Source: Vibrio penaeicida (GTDB lineage: Bacteria; Pseudomonadota; Gammaproteobacteria; Enterobacterales; Vibrionaceae). Taken from it: DNA of 64,000 nucleotides. The notes beneath the pieces were generated by a model. The model did not search any database, was not told where the DNA came from, and saw nothing but the letters and a program-made list of their open reading frames with translations. The translations under genes and the position numbers were made by a program. The stretch spans positions 868,001 to 932,000 of the forward strand of contig NZ_AP025144.1 of assembly GCF_019977755.1 (NCBI RefSeq), given 5' to 3'. Shown one piece after another: positions 9,280 through 17,084 of this stretch (its first letter is position 1; every line of letters begins with the position of its first letter).

Positions 9280-9927
9280 ATGAGTAAACAGCAGCTTAAG
9301 ATCGACTTGGTATCAGATGTTTCATGTCCGTGGTGTATTGTCGGTTATAAAAGGCTGGAAAAAGCGATTACCCAAGTTGCTGACCAAATTGAAGTGGAAG
9401 TGAATTGGCATCCGTTTGAGCTCAATCTCGATCTTCATCAAGGGGGCGTAAACTTGCGCGACTACCTGATGAAGCGTTATGGCACAACCGCAGAGCAAAG
9501 TATTCAGGTACGAAGCAATCTGACTCAACTAGGGAAAGAAGTCGACTTTGATTTTAATTTCTCCGATGAAATGAACGTTTACAATACCCGCGATGCCCAC
9601 AAACTGGTCGCTTGGGCTGGCGAATCCGATAAGCAGACTGAAATGAAACTCGCGTTGTTCCAAGCGTACTTTAGTGATGGCAAAGCGATTGAAAACCACG
9701 ACGTATTAACCGAATGCGCTGAATCGATTGGGCTCGATCCTATAAAAGCGAAACAAGTCGTCTCTTCTGAGCGATGGAATAAGATTGTGGAAGATGAAGA
9801 AGTTCACTGGTTATCTTTGGGGGTGCATGCAGTACCCGCGATTGTGATTAATGAACAGCACCTCATCAGCGGAGCGCAACCTGTGGATATTTTGGTTGAG
9901 GCAATGAAAGACATTGCTTCGCAATAG
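9280..9927 (+). CDS. DsbA-family oxidoreductase, FrnE-like
   Basis: The 215-residue protein carries the thioredoxin-fold active site CPWC near residue 17, directly after an opening beta strand (KIDLVSDVSCPWCIVGYKR). There is no signal peptide, so it is cytoplasmic, unlike true DsbA. The cis-proline loop reads GVHAVPAIVIN near residue 183. FrnE-like proteins are disulfide oxidoreductases tied to oxidative-stress tolerance in other bacteria. A GGAGAG ribosome site precedes ATG 9280. It is independent of the preceding MOSC gene, 92 bp away. Confidence 0.86.
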   Translation: MSKQQLKIDLVSDVSCPWCIVGYKRLEKAITQVADQIEVEVNWHPFELNLDLHQGGVNLRDYLMKRYGTTAEQSIQVRSNLTQLGKEVDFDFNFSDEMNVYNTRDAHKLVAWAGESDKQTEMKLALFQAYFSDGKAIENHDVLTECAESIGLDPIKAKQVVSSERWNKIVEDEEVHWLSLGVHAVPAIVINEQHLISGAQPVDILVEAMKDIASQ

Positions 9928-10000
9928 TAAGGTATTTCGTAATAGCCGGAGTTTTTAAAACCGCCAAGCTGATCGCCTAACGGTCTTATATATTCACAAT

Positions 10001-10054
10001 CTACTGCTTATTCGCTAACTACTGTTTATTCGCTATCTATTCCGTATTAGTTAT
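10001..10054. repeat. Three 18-bp degenerate tandem repeats
   Basis: Units at 10001-10018, 10019-10036 and 10037-10054. The first two differ at only a few bases (core CTTATTCGCTAA and TTTATTCGCTAT), and the third is more diverged. The array covers the last codons of the yqaE-like gene. Confidence 0.65.
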
Positions 10055-10235
10055 CCATTGCGTCTTTGATTTTCTGATCGGTTTTGTATTGGCTCAACGC
10101 ATATACCGACCAAATCGCAGCAGGAATCCAACCAACCAATGTAATTTGTAGAATCAGGCAGATGATTCCACTGAATGGTCTGCCGATGGTGAAAAATTGC
10201 AGCCAAGGTAGCAACAAAGCTAAAAGTAAACGCAT
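10047..10235 (-). CDS. yqaE: YqaE/Pmp3-family small membrane protein
   Basis: A 62-residue protein with two transmembrane helices. It shows the family core GRPFSGIICLILQITLVGWIPAAIW, ending in a short polar tail YALSQYKTDQKIKD. Pmp3/YqaE proteins sit in the inner membrane and are linked to membrane potential and salt or starvation stress, though their mechanism is not settled. ATG 10235 is the only sensible start. A tandem repeat covers the 3' end. Confidence 0.88.
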   Translation of the reverse strand: MRLLLALLLPWLQFFTIGRPFSGIICLILQITLVGWIPAAIWSVYALSQYKTDQKIKDAMDN

Positions 10236-10349
10236 AGTCTATATCCATGATTTGTTTATATCGTCTTAGTATTATTGCGTCTGCTATTCGAATTAAAAAG
10301 TCTTATGAGTGAGAATCTTCCCTACAACCCCATTTCTAAAGGAAAAATC

Positions 10350-11528
10350 ATGTCTTCTTTATTTGATAAACCACATAACCGTAGAGGAACGGGCTCAGTA
10401 AAGTGGGATTTCAACCAACAGAAATTTGGCGATGTCAGTGAAAATGCCATACCAATGTGGGTTTCTGATTACGATTTTTCGATTCCTCCTCAGGTGTCTA
10501 ATGCCTTACAGTCGCGGCTAGAACATGGTGTGTTTGGGTATACAGAGGTCACTAAAACGTATTTCGAATCCATTCAAACGTGGTATCAGGAGCAGCACCA
10601 GCTCGATCTTGATACTGATTGGGTTGTACCTGTCAATGGTGTTATGCCGGGCATTGCATTGGTTATCGAGCAATTGACCAATGAAGGCGATTCTATTGCG
10701 GTACAGTCACCCGGTTACGGTAAATTCAAAGAGGCCATCGCTCTATCTGGTAGAGAAGTCGAAGAAATTACCATGGTGGAAGAGTCTGGTTGTTATGAGA
10801 TGGACTTCAATGCCATTGAAGCGGCTTTAGCCTCTGGGATAAAAGCTTTTATTTTGTGTAATCCGCACAACCCTATCGGGCGTATTTGGAGCCCTGAAGA
10901 AGTACAAGCGATTGCCCAATTGTGTCACCGTTACGATGTGTGGCTGATCAGTGACGAGATATGGTGTGATTTGGCGTTACCAGGGTACCAATGTTGGAGT
11001 GCGCTTAACTTAGAAGAGCGTTACTTACAAAAGCTTGTGGTAACAACGGCTGCAACTAAAACATTTGGATTAGCTTCCTTGAGGTTAGCCAATCTAATCA
11101 TACCGAACCCCACGATGAGAGGGGCAATAGAAAAGCGAAAACAAGCTCTGTTTTTAGATTTGTTCGATGCGATGGCAATCGTTGCATCCCAAACGGCTTA
11201 CACCACTTCGTTGAGTTGGTTAAATGACTTAAAGTTGTATGTTCAAGGGAATATGGAATTTTTGAATCACTTTCTTTCTCAACATATTCCTGCTCTCTCA
11301 TTTCAAATGCCACAATGCGGCTATCTTGTTTGGGTCGACTGCAGAGCACTCAATTTGAGCGATGAAGCCCTTCGCCGATTATTTATTGATGTCGGAGTAT
11401 TGCCTTCGGTGGGTACTGAGTTTGGTGCGGGTGGTAGTGGGTATGTTCGATTGAATTTAGGGTGTTCTCGCGACACGCTAAAACAGGCTTGTCAAAAGTT
11501 ATTAGGGTCTGTTGACCTTTCGAGATGA
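10350..11528 (+). CDS. PatB/MalY-type PLP C-S lyase (cystathionine beta-lyase family)
   Basis: The start is ATG 10350, behind an AAAGGA ribosome site, giving 392 residues. An in-frame upstream start at 10275 would add 25 residues with no family character. Fold-type I aminotransferase marks are clear: WVSDYDFSIPPQV early on, CNPHNPIGR around residue 168, SDEIWCDL, and the PLP-lysine motif TKTFG near residue 236. PatB/MalY enzymes cleave cystathionine or cysteine C-S bonds, releasing homocysteine or H2S with pyruvate and ammonia. The last seven codons and the stop are supplied by the inserted repeat element at 11505, so the native C-terminus has been replaced. Confidence 0.88.
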   Translation: MSSLFDKPHNRRGTGSVKWDFNQQKFGDVSENAIPMWVSDYDFSIPPQVSNALQSRLEHGVFGYTEVTKTYFESIQTWYQEQHQLDLDTDWVVPVNGVMPGIALVIEQLTNEGDSIAVQSPGYGKFKEAIALSGREVEEITMVEESGCYEMDFNAIEAALASGIKAFILCNPHNPIGRIWSPEEVQAIAQLCHRYDVWLISDEIWCDLALPGYQCWSALNLEERYLQKLVVTTAATKTFGLASLRLANLIIPNPTMRGAIEKRKQALFLDLFDAMAIVASQTAYTTSLSWLNDLKLYVQGNMEFLNHFLSQHIPALSFQMPQCGYLVWVDCRALNLSDEALRRLFIDVGVLPSVGTEFGAGGSGYVRLNLGCSRDTLKQACQKLLGSVDLSR

Positions 11529-11783
11529 TTTTTGCAGCAATTTGTGGGTGATTTGTACAAGGCAGCGCTCATTCGGTGTAGTCGCTCTACATCAATGAGC
11601 GATAACGCAGTAGAAATAAGCCACAAATGCTGCCCGAAGGGTTCGACTAGGCGTCCCCGCTCTATGCCTTTTACTCTTTGTTGCAAGGTATTTGCTTAGA
11701 ATGACTAGGCGTCATACCTTGCGCCGCGATTAAAAGGCATAGAACTCGAACAAAATTTAACCACGAAAGGTCAACAGACCCTA
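11503..11783. mobile_element. MITE-like element, copy 1 (277 bp, TA flanks)
   Basis: Perfect 18-bp terminal inverted repeats begin GGGTCTGTTGACC and end GGTCAACAGACCC, with a TA dinucleotide outside each end (11503-11504 and 11782-11783). This looks like a TA target duplication, as made by IS630/Tc1-mariner-type transposases. No transposase is encoded. The inside holds two long stems, 11566-11601 and 11662-11742. The second copy at 41301-41568 lies in the opposite orientation. The left end provides the last codons of the PatB-like gene. Confidence 0.82.
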
Positions 11784-11827
11784 AAGCTAAATAGTTAAAA
11801 CAGATCGCCCCAAAAAAATAGAAAAAT

Positions 11828-11853
11828 AAAAGACCAGCATAATGCTGGTCTTT
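11828..11853 (-). terminator. Rho-independent terminator of dapD
   Basis: The inverted repeat AAAGACCAGCAT / ATGCTGGTCTTT is followed, on the minus strand, by a T-rich run (TTTTATTTTT). It lies 36 bp after the dapD stop. Confidence 0.85.
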
Positions 11854-11889
11854 CCTAATCTATACAAATACTGCCATTCAGCTAAACAA

Positions 11890-12921
11890 TTAGTTGTTGC
11901 TGTGAAGCTCGCTGTTCAATTCAACGGCGGTTTTGTTGGTTAGGCACTCAATTTGACCTGTTACCGAGTTACGACGGAACAATAGGTCCGATTTACCCGC
12001 TAAGTCACGTGCTTTCACAACTTCGACTTCTTTTCCGTCGGAATCCAGCATTCTTACTTTAGAACCTGCCGTTACATACAGACCAGATTCAACCGTACAA
12101 CGATCGCCCAATGGGAAACCAAGACCTGCGTTTGCGCCAAGTAGAGAGTTCTCACCGATAGAAACGACCACTGTGCCACCACCAGAAAGTGTACCCATGA
12201 TGGATGCACCACCACCGATGTCTGAGCCATTGCCCACAACAACGCCCGCAGAAATACGACCTTCAACCATGCTTACGCCAGCAGTACCGGCATTGAAGTT
12301 GATGAAACCTTCGTGCATCACTGTTGTACCTTCACCCACATGTGCGCCAAGACGAACGCGAGAAGTATCCGCAATACGAACGCCAGTCGGTACAACGTAA
12401 TCCACCATTTTCGGGAATTTATCGACACAATCAACAGACAGGTTACGACCTGCTAGGCGCGCTTCGATTTGACGATCAGCAAGCTCAGGAAGATCGATTG
12501 GACCTTCGTTTGTCCATGCAATGTTGTGAAGCAAACCAAAGATACCATCAAGGACAGTTCCGTGAGGCAGTACTAGGCGGTTAGAGATAAGCTGAAGCTT
12601 CAAGAAACCTTCTGCAACAGAGGCAGGCTTCTCGTCAGTCGCTAAAACAACAAGAACCAGTGGCTGTGCCGACTCAGCGGCTTTTGCTGCAAAAGAAGCG
12701 TTAGCAGCGTCGCCGTTTGCTTCGAATGCTTTAGCCAATTCTGCACTTTGAGCCGCAGAGATTTCGATCGCTTGGTTGCCTTCTTGGTAACCAGCCACTT
12801 CCGCTACTGCTTTCACCAAAGCATCGCTTGGGTTTAGAACTGGGTTAGGGAAGAAAGCTTCAATGATTTTGCCATCGCGGTTCTTGGTAGCTGTACCAAA
12901 TGCCAGAGAAAATGTTGCCAT
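11890..12921 (-). CDS. dapD: 2,3,4,5-tetrahydropyridine-2,6-dicarboxylate N-succinyltransferase
   Basis: A 343-residue DapD of the longer type seen in Vibrio and Pseudomonas, against about 274 in E. coli. It transfers succinyl from succinyl-CoA to tetrahydrodipicolinate in the lysine and meso-diaminopimelate pathway. The middle and C-terminal half show the left-handed beta-helix hexapeptide pattern (VRLGAHVGEGTTVMHEGF, then VVVGNGSDIGGGASIMG). The N-terminal ~100 residues are the extra domain of this type. Start ATG 12921 has a GGAG-type ribosome site. It is a single gene ending in its own terminator. Confidence 0.95.
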   Translation of the reverse strand: MATFSLAFGTATKNRDGKIIEAFFPNPVLNPSDALVKAVAEVAGYQEGNQAIEISAAQSAELAKAFEANGDAANASFAAKAAESAQPLVLVVLATDEKPASVAEGFLKLQLISNRLVLPHGTVLDGIFGLLHNIAWTNEGPIDLPELADRQIEARLAGRNLSVDCVDKFPKMVDYVVPTGVRIADTSRVRLGAHVGEGTTVMHEGFINFNAGTAGVSMVEGRISAGVVVGNGSDIGGGASIMGTLSGGGTVVVSIGENSLLGANAGLGFPLGDRCTVESGLYVTAGSKVRMLDSDGKEVEVVKARDLAGKSDLLFRRNSVTGQIECLTNKTAVELNSELHSNN

Positions 12922-13113
12922 GAGTGAAATCTCCTTGGTTGAATTTCTTTTGTTTGCTTAGGAAAGGGAATGACCACCCAAGCAAGTCATCAATCTTGAA
13001 TCTTGTTGACATGCATCCTACTCACCCCGCTTACGAGATGAAAGAGGGAAAAGCCGGATAGTCTGCCAAACGATATACGCTGTCTGATTGGAGATATAAT
13101 ATCTCTAAAAAGA

Positions 13114-13140
13114 AATAGCCAGCAATATAAGCTGGCTATT
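13114..13140 (-). terminator. Terminator of yebG
   Basis: A 10-bp perfect stem AATAGCCAGC / GCTGGCTATT with a 7-nt loop, followed on the minus strand by TTTCTTTTT. Confidence 0.85.
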
Positions 13141-13174
13141 CTGATAAGTCGTTAGGGTGTTGTGCGGCTCTAAA

Positions 13175-13486
13175 TTAGGCTGCGTCTTCTTCAGACTCGT
13201 TAGAGTCGTCTGCTTTATCTTCAACAACCTTAGGCTTTTTAGGCGTTGCAGCTTTACGCTTTTTAGCGCCAAGCGCATACAACACTTCATCTTTATTTTT
13301 CGCCAGATAAAGAGACAATTCTTCTTGCTTCCCTTCATCTTCAATAAGCTTGCTTTCTGAGATAAGACCGAAAAGCTCATCTGCCATATCTAACATTTTG
13401 TCATAAGCGTCGGCTTCAGCCTTAGAGGTAAAAGTCATCTTTTCTTCTCCGTTGCGCTCCACCACGTACTTGACGATTACAGCCAT
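13175..13486 (-). CDS. yebG: YebG-family DNA-damage-inducible protein
   Basis: A 103-residue protein with the YebG core: MAVIVKYVVERNGEEKMTF, then SKAEADAYDKMLDMADELF. The acidic and Lys-rich tail (residues 75-103) is variable in the family. In E. coli yebG is an SOS gene under LexA control with no known enzymatic role. A LexA-type box 33 bp upstream of ATG 13486 fits this. It is a single gene with its own terminator. Confidence 0.9.
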   Translation of the reverse strand: MAVIVKYVVERNGEEKMTFTSKAEADAYDKMLDMADELFGLISESKLIEDEGKQEELSLYLAKNKDEVLYALGAKKRKAATPKKPKVVEDKADDSNESEEDAA

Positions 13487-13518
13487 GGTTATCCTCTTTT
13501 GAACTTAGATTTAATCTA

Positions 13519-13534
13519 CTGGTTGTTTATACAG
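13519..13534 (-). promoter_or_regulatory. LexA (SOS) box upstream of yebG
   Basis: Read on the minus strand the site is CTGTATAAACAACCAG, which fits CTGT-N8-ACAG with one mismatch in the right half. It lies 33-48 bp upstream of the yebG start, the usual place for an SOS operator. Confidence 0.75.
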
Positions 13535-13585
13535 ATTGTTTGCCTGAGTGTCCAGTCTACACACGTATTGTGAGAGGTCGATAAC

Positions 13586-14470
13586 CTACACTTGCCAGCG
13601 TGAACAAAACTCCAAAAACGTTTTTAGAAGTGGGCTTTGGTACTTTTCTTTATGTAGAAGTATCCAAAACTTACGTTGGAAATCTATTGGTAAATCTAAA
13701 ACGACCACTCGTCCATCATCAATCGCATGCTGTGCTGATCGCCGTGATAAACACGCCAACCCCAAGTTTGCGGTTGTGCCGTTGATGATGGCCTCGGTTG
13801 TATTTAGTTGGAAAGATTCTTGCCAATACTCGATACGCGGGGCAATTCGTTGAGTGAAAAACTCTCGGCTCCCTGATCCCGATTCTCTCAGAAGCCAATC
13901 CGTGTACTCTAGATCCCGTACCCCTAAGTTTGTTTGTTTGGCGAGTTCATGTTTTGGGCTCGCAATGACGCACATTTCATCTAAACACCAAGGCTGGGTG
14001 ATGAGCTGCGGGTGTTGTGTCTTTCCCTCTATTAATCCTACGTCTAACTCGTAGTCTGCCAACTTTTCGCAAATGAGGGCGGTATTGGCAATAAAAAGCG
14101 ATTGATGATGGTGCTGGGTAACAGAACGAAAATTGCTGAGCATAAACGGAGCTACTTGATTACCAATGGTGTCACTGGCACCAATATTGAGTTCGCCATG
14201 TAAGGCTTGATCGCTTTGAAAGAGCTGATCGATGTCATTGGCTCTGTGTAACAGTTCGTCGGCGATGGGCAGCAGTCTTTTCCCTTCACGGTTCAATATT
14301 AACCGATTGTTCACGCGATCAAACAGGGCGTGCTTAACCTGCTTTTCCAGTTCACTCAACGACATACTGACCGCCGCCTTCGAGAGGTAAAGTTGATCCG
14401 CGGCGGCAGTGATAGTTTTTTCCTGTGTTATAGCAACAAAAACTCGGAGCTGTTTCAGCGAAATATTCAT
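13586..14470 (-). CDS. LysR-family transcriptional regulator
   Basis: The start is taken as ATG 14470 (MNISLKQLRVFVAI), giving 294 residues. An ATG three codons upstream is also possible. The N-terminal winged helix-turn-helix (ITAAADQLYLSKAAVSMSLSELEKQV) is typical, followed by a substrate-binding domain beginning GELNIGASDTIGNQVAP. LysR proteins usually control the divergent neighbour, here a TDT-family transporter starting 102 bp away. The shared gap contains a dyad suited to binding. The inducer is unknown. Confidence 0.88.
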   Translation of the reverse strand: MNISLKQLRVFVAITQEKTITAAADQLYLSKAAVSMSLSELEKQVKHALFDRVNNRLILNREGKRLLPIADELLHRANDIDQLFQSDQALHGELNIGASDTIGNQVAPFMLSNFRSVTQHHHQSLFIANTALICEKLADYELDVGLIEGKTQHPQLITQPWCLDEMCVIASPKHELAKQTNLGVRDLEYTDWLLRESGSGSREFFTQRIAPRIEYWQESFQLNTTEAIINGTTANLGLACLSRRSAQHAIDDGRVVVLDLPIDFQRKFWILLHKEKYQSPLLKTFLEFCSRWQV

Positions 14471-14479
14471 AACGTTCAA

Positions 14480-14572
14480 CTTTACTTAACCTTGGTTTAA
14501 ATATATTCAGATATAATTAAATGCTTGGCAAGTTTATTATGTTGCTATTGAGTTAATTAGAGATAAGCAGCC
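14480..14572. promoter_or_regulatory. Divergent promoter region with LysR-type dyad
   Basis: The gap holds an AACC-TT-GGTT dyad (14488-14497) within a wider TTAACCTTGGTTTAA, close to the LysR gene start, a plausible autoregulatory operator. The dyad is seen directly. Its use by the neighbouring LysR protein is inferred. Confidence 0.4.
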
Positions 14573-15547
14573 ATGATCAAGAAAATGACCACCAGAAGTG
14601 CTCTGGCTCCTACTCCAATGGCAGGGTTAGCACTCGGCATTGCAAGTTTAGGGTGGAGTTGGGAAAACGCCGCCAATCTAAACGGAATGGGGCAACTGAT
14701 AGGCGCTGGCATCGCGGGTATTCTTTTGCTTATCTTAACGGTTAAGTTCATGTCCCATCGGCATTTGCTTAAAGAAGACATGGCACACCCTGTCGTTGGC
14801 AGTGTTCTACCTACCTTTGCCATGGCTCTAATGGTGATTTCGCATAGTTTTGGTCAGTGGAATCAAGGGTTTGGTGATGCTGTTTGGATGGCAGCAGTTT
14901 TAATGCATGTATCGTTCTTGGTTAGCTTTATTTATCACCGCAGCATGAATTTCCAACTCAAACATATGGTGCCAAGTTGGTTTGTGCCACCTGTAGGGTT
15001 GATTGTTGCTGATGTTTCTTTCTCAGGAACGCCTGCGCTCGCTTATATTGCTGAAGGCGTACTTAATTTTGGTTTGGTCACTTACGCTATTTTGCTGCCA
15101 ACCATGATATATCGTCTTGTTTTCTGTGAAAGTGTACCGGATGCAGCAAAACCCACTATCGCGATTCTTGCCGCTCCTGCGAGCCTCTCTTTGGCTGGCT
15201 ATTTGACGGTAACTCAAGAGCCGTCTCCTGTATTGGTTGCGTTGTTGTTTGGTATCGCTATTTTGATGACCGTGGTTATTTATGCGGCTTTCTTCCACTT
15301 GCTTCGCCTGCCTTTTAGCCCTGCGTATGCTGCCTTTACCTTTCCAATGGTGATTGGTGCAACTGCATTATTTAAAATGGCGAATTGGTTAGAAAGCATC
15401 GCTGTTTCATCGCAATATGTAGAACAGGTTCGTTTTCTTGCGAACATAGAGCTAATCATAGCCAGTGGGGTCGTCGGCTACGTGTGTTGGTGTTATGTAC
15501 GACACGTATTACCAACCGTGATGATCAGCGGAAAAGTAGCGAGCTAG
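14573..15547 (+). CDS. TDT-family (TehA/SLAC1-like) membrane transporter
   Basis: A 324-residue protein with about ten hydrophobic helices. It starts with the TDT signature PTPMAGLALGIASLGWSWEN and later shows HPVVGSVLPTFAMALM and PVGLIVADVSFSG. TDT proteins include tellurite-resistance TehA, C4-dicarboxylate/sulfite exporters and anion channels, so it probably moves an anion across the inner membrane. The divergent LysR gene probably controls it. I cannot assign the substrate. Confidence 0.87.
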   Translation: MIKKMTTRSALAPTPMAGLALGIASLGWSWENAANLNGMGQLIGAGIAGILLLILTVKFMSHRHLLKEDMAHPVVGSVLPTFAMALMVISHSFGQWNQGFGDAVWMAAVLMHVSFLVSFIYHRSMNFQLKHMVPSWFVPPVGLIVADVSFSGTPALAYIAEGVLNFGLVTYAILLPTMIYRLVFCESVPDAAKPTIAILAAPASLSLAGYLTVTQEPSPVLVALLFGIAILMTVVIYAAFFHLLRLPFSPAYAAFTFPMVIGATALFKMANWLESIAVSSQYVEQVRFLANIELIIASGVVGYVCWCYVRHVLPTVMISGKVAS

Positions 15548-15551
15548 TCAG

Positions 15552-15569
15552 TTATACCCAAGTAACCTC
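15552..15569 (+). repeat. Dispersed repeat, half copy (TATACCCAAGTAACCTC core)
   Basis: The 18-nt run TTATACCCAAGTAACCTC is identical to 55494-55511. Here it lies just behind the TDT gene and lacks the pairing arm, so it cannot form the hairpin of the other copy. Confidence 0.6.
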
Positions 15570-15650
15570 AAGATGCTTGTTTCAGCGTCTTCTCTACCAA
15601 AGAATAGGGAACTGGTTTTCAGGCAAGGCACCGAAATGAAGATCTCGTTC

Positions 15651-16529
15651 CTAAAGCGGGATCTTTATGATTTCTTTGGAAGTTAAAGTATCAGTAATAA
15701 GTGCAATTCCTATCTCATTCAAGTCAATAGAAAGCGCGACTCTTTCGTCCTCTTCAATTTCTTGCCAAGCGTTACGCATTCCTTCAGACCAGTTAATATC
15801 GTCAATAATCATTACTGTGCTTTTCGCAAGGTAGGGTAAAGCTGTATTGAAATATTCTAGAACGGCATCGTGATCATGGTGACCATCGTTAAAAAGGTAA
15901 TCGATTGGTTGATGGGCGCTGAGCGTCTTATGAAGTGTCGAATGAAAAGGCCCCGTCACGATGGACGTGTTGTTTAGCTCCATGAAATCGAGGCTTTCTT
16001 GAGCCACTTTAGCGACCTCTGGAGAGCCTTCAAGTGTTAGCATCTTTCCTTTGTTGTTCATGTGAAGAGCTGAAGCTTGGTAAGAGGCTGATATTCCGAC
16101 GCAGGATCCCAACTCGAGGCAGTTACTGGGTTGCAAGTAGCGGATCAGTTTAAAAAGAAACACACCCCAGAACGCCGGTTTGCTAGATCGACACACCGCT
16201 CTGATGGTTGAGTGGAATTCAACTCCCTGAGCCATTTCTTCATGAGTTCTTATTGAGCTTGGGCTGCCAGCACCATAATCCATGACTGAAATTTCGGCGT
16301 TCGAATTCAGTAACGTTGCGCGGCGCTGCTCAATTTTCTCGAACGTCATTCTTTCTTCTGGCGAGTTAGCACTATTGAGTACATCATACAGAGCTGCCCC
16401 AACCGCATTTACCGCGGGTGATTGGTGTTTCATCAAGCTTTCGATCTCGGGCTTCGCCCTTAAACCATTTACTTTGTGCACCGACGTTTTTAGCCAGCTC
16501 TTTACTGCCCTTGCAACAACATTTGGCAT
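15651..16529 (-). CDS. Class I SAM-dependent methyltransferase
   Basis: A 292-residue protein. The SAM-binding glycine motif is NCLELGSCVGISASY near residue 135, followed by an acidic strand end (LTLEGSPEVA) and then YLFNDGHHDHDAVLEYF, the pattern of class I O-methyltransferase-like proteins (Methyltransf_24 type). The substrate is unknown. The N-terminal ~100 residues are less conserved and may be helical. It stands alone, with no operon partner. Confidence 0.8.
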   Translation of the reverse strand: MPNVVARAVKSWLKTSVHKVNGLRAKPEIESLMKHQSPAVNAVGAALYDVLNSANSPEERMTFEKIEQRRATLLNSNAEISVMDYGAGSPSSIRTHEEMAQGVEFHSTIRAVCRSSKPAFWGVFLFKLIRYLQPSNCLELGSCVGISASYQASALHMNNKGKMLTLEGSPEVAKVAQESLDFMELNNTSIVTGPFHSTLHKTLSAHQPIDYLFNDGHHDHDAVLEYFNTALPYLAKSTVMIIDDINWSEGMRNAWQEIEEDERVALSIDLNEIGIALITDTLTSKEIIKIPL

Positions 16530-17084
16530 ATATAACCTTTCTTACAACAACTCATCCAGCGACCTCGCTGCTATTACCCATGTGTGGAGCGTTATCAGCA
16601 CAAGGGAGAAAATAGCGCACGAGGTATTTATTGAATGGAAGAAATACAACATATCCTCTATTGGTCCGATATTGTCTATCTAGACCGAAAGAGGCACCAA
16701 CGTAAGTTCTTGCCTTAAGTTCAGCATGGTGGGTTCAGAAGTCAAACTGAGCTATGTTATAAAACTGCAAATTCTCAACCATCAGAATGCATCGTTATTA
16801 TTACGATAATAATTGTGTAAATGGTCGCGAATGTGAGCCACTAACGATACTCATCAGGTTTAATGGCAAACCTTGTCATAATTTCGCATCAGCTCAAGAA
16901 AACGAAAATATCGATGTGGATATCTGGTGCTAAACTCTACAACTTCAGGTCATTTGCGCATATTTAACTAACCTACTGATTGACCGTCCTTTCACTCGTC
17001 TTTGAATGCATATTTCAGTTCAGCAGATTCGATGCTCTATGCTAATCTAAGCAGTAACCGTCCAACCATGTAGCCGGATGCCTT
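16530..17084. other. Intergenic region between methyltransferase and recC
   Basis: About 555 bp that should hold the promoters of both divergent genes. I see no credible small gene, hairpin terminator or repeat in it. Confidence 0.5.

Noticed and set aside
11492..11686. Short frame inside MITE copy 1, and another at 41351-41539 in copy 2
   Set aside because: The two frames lie on opposite element strands and do not match each other, so they are not a conserved gene.
12324..12584. Plus-strand frames opposite dapD
   Set aside because: They are antisense shadows of a well-conserved gene.
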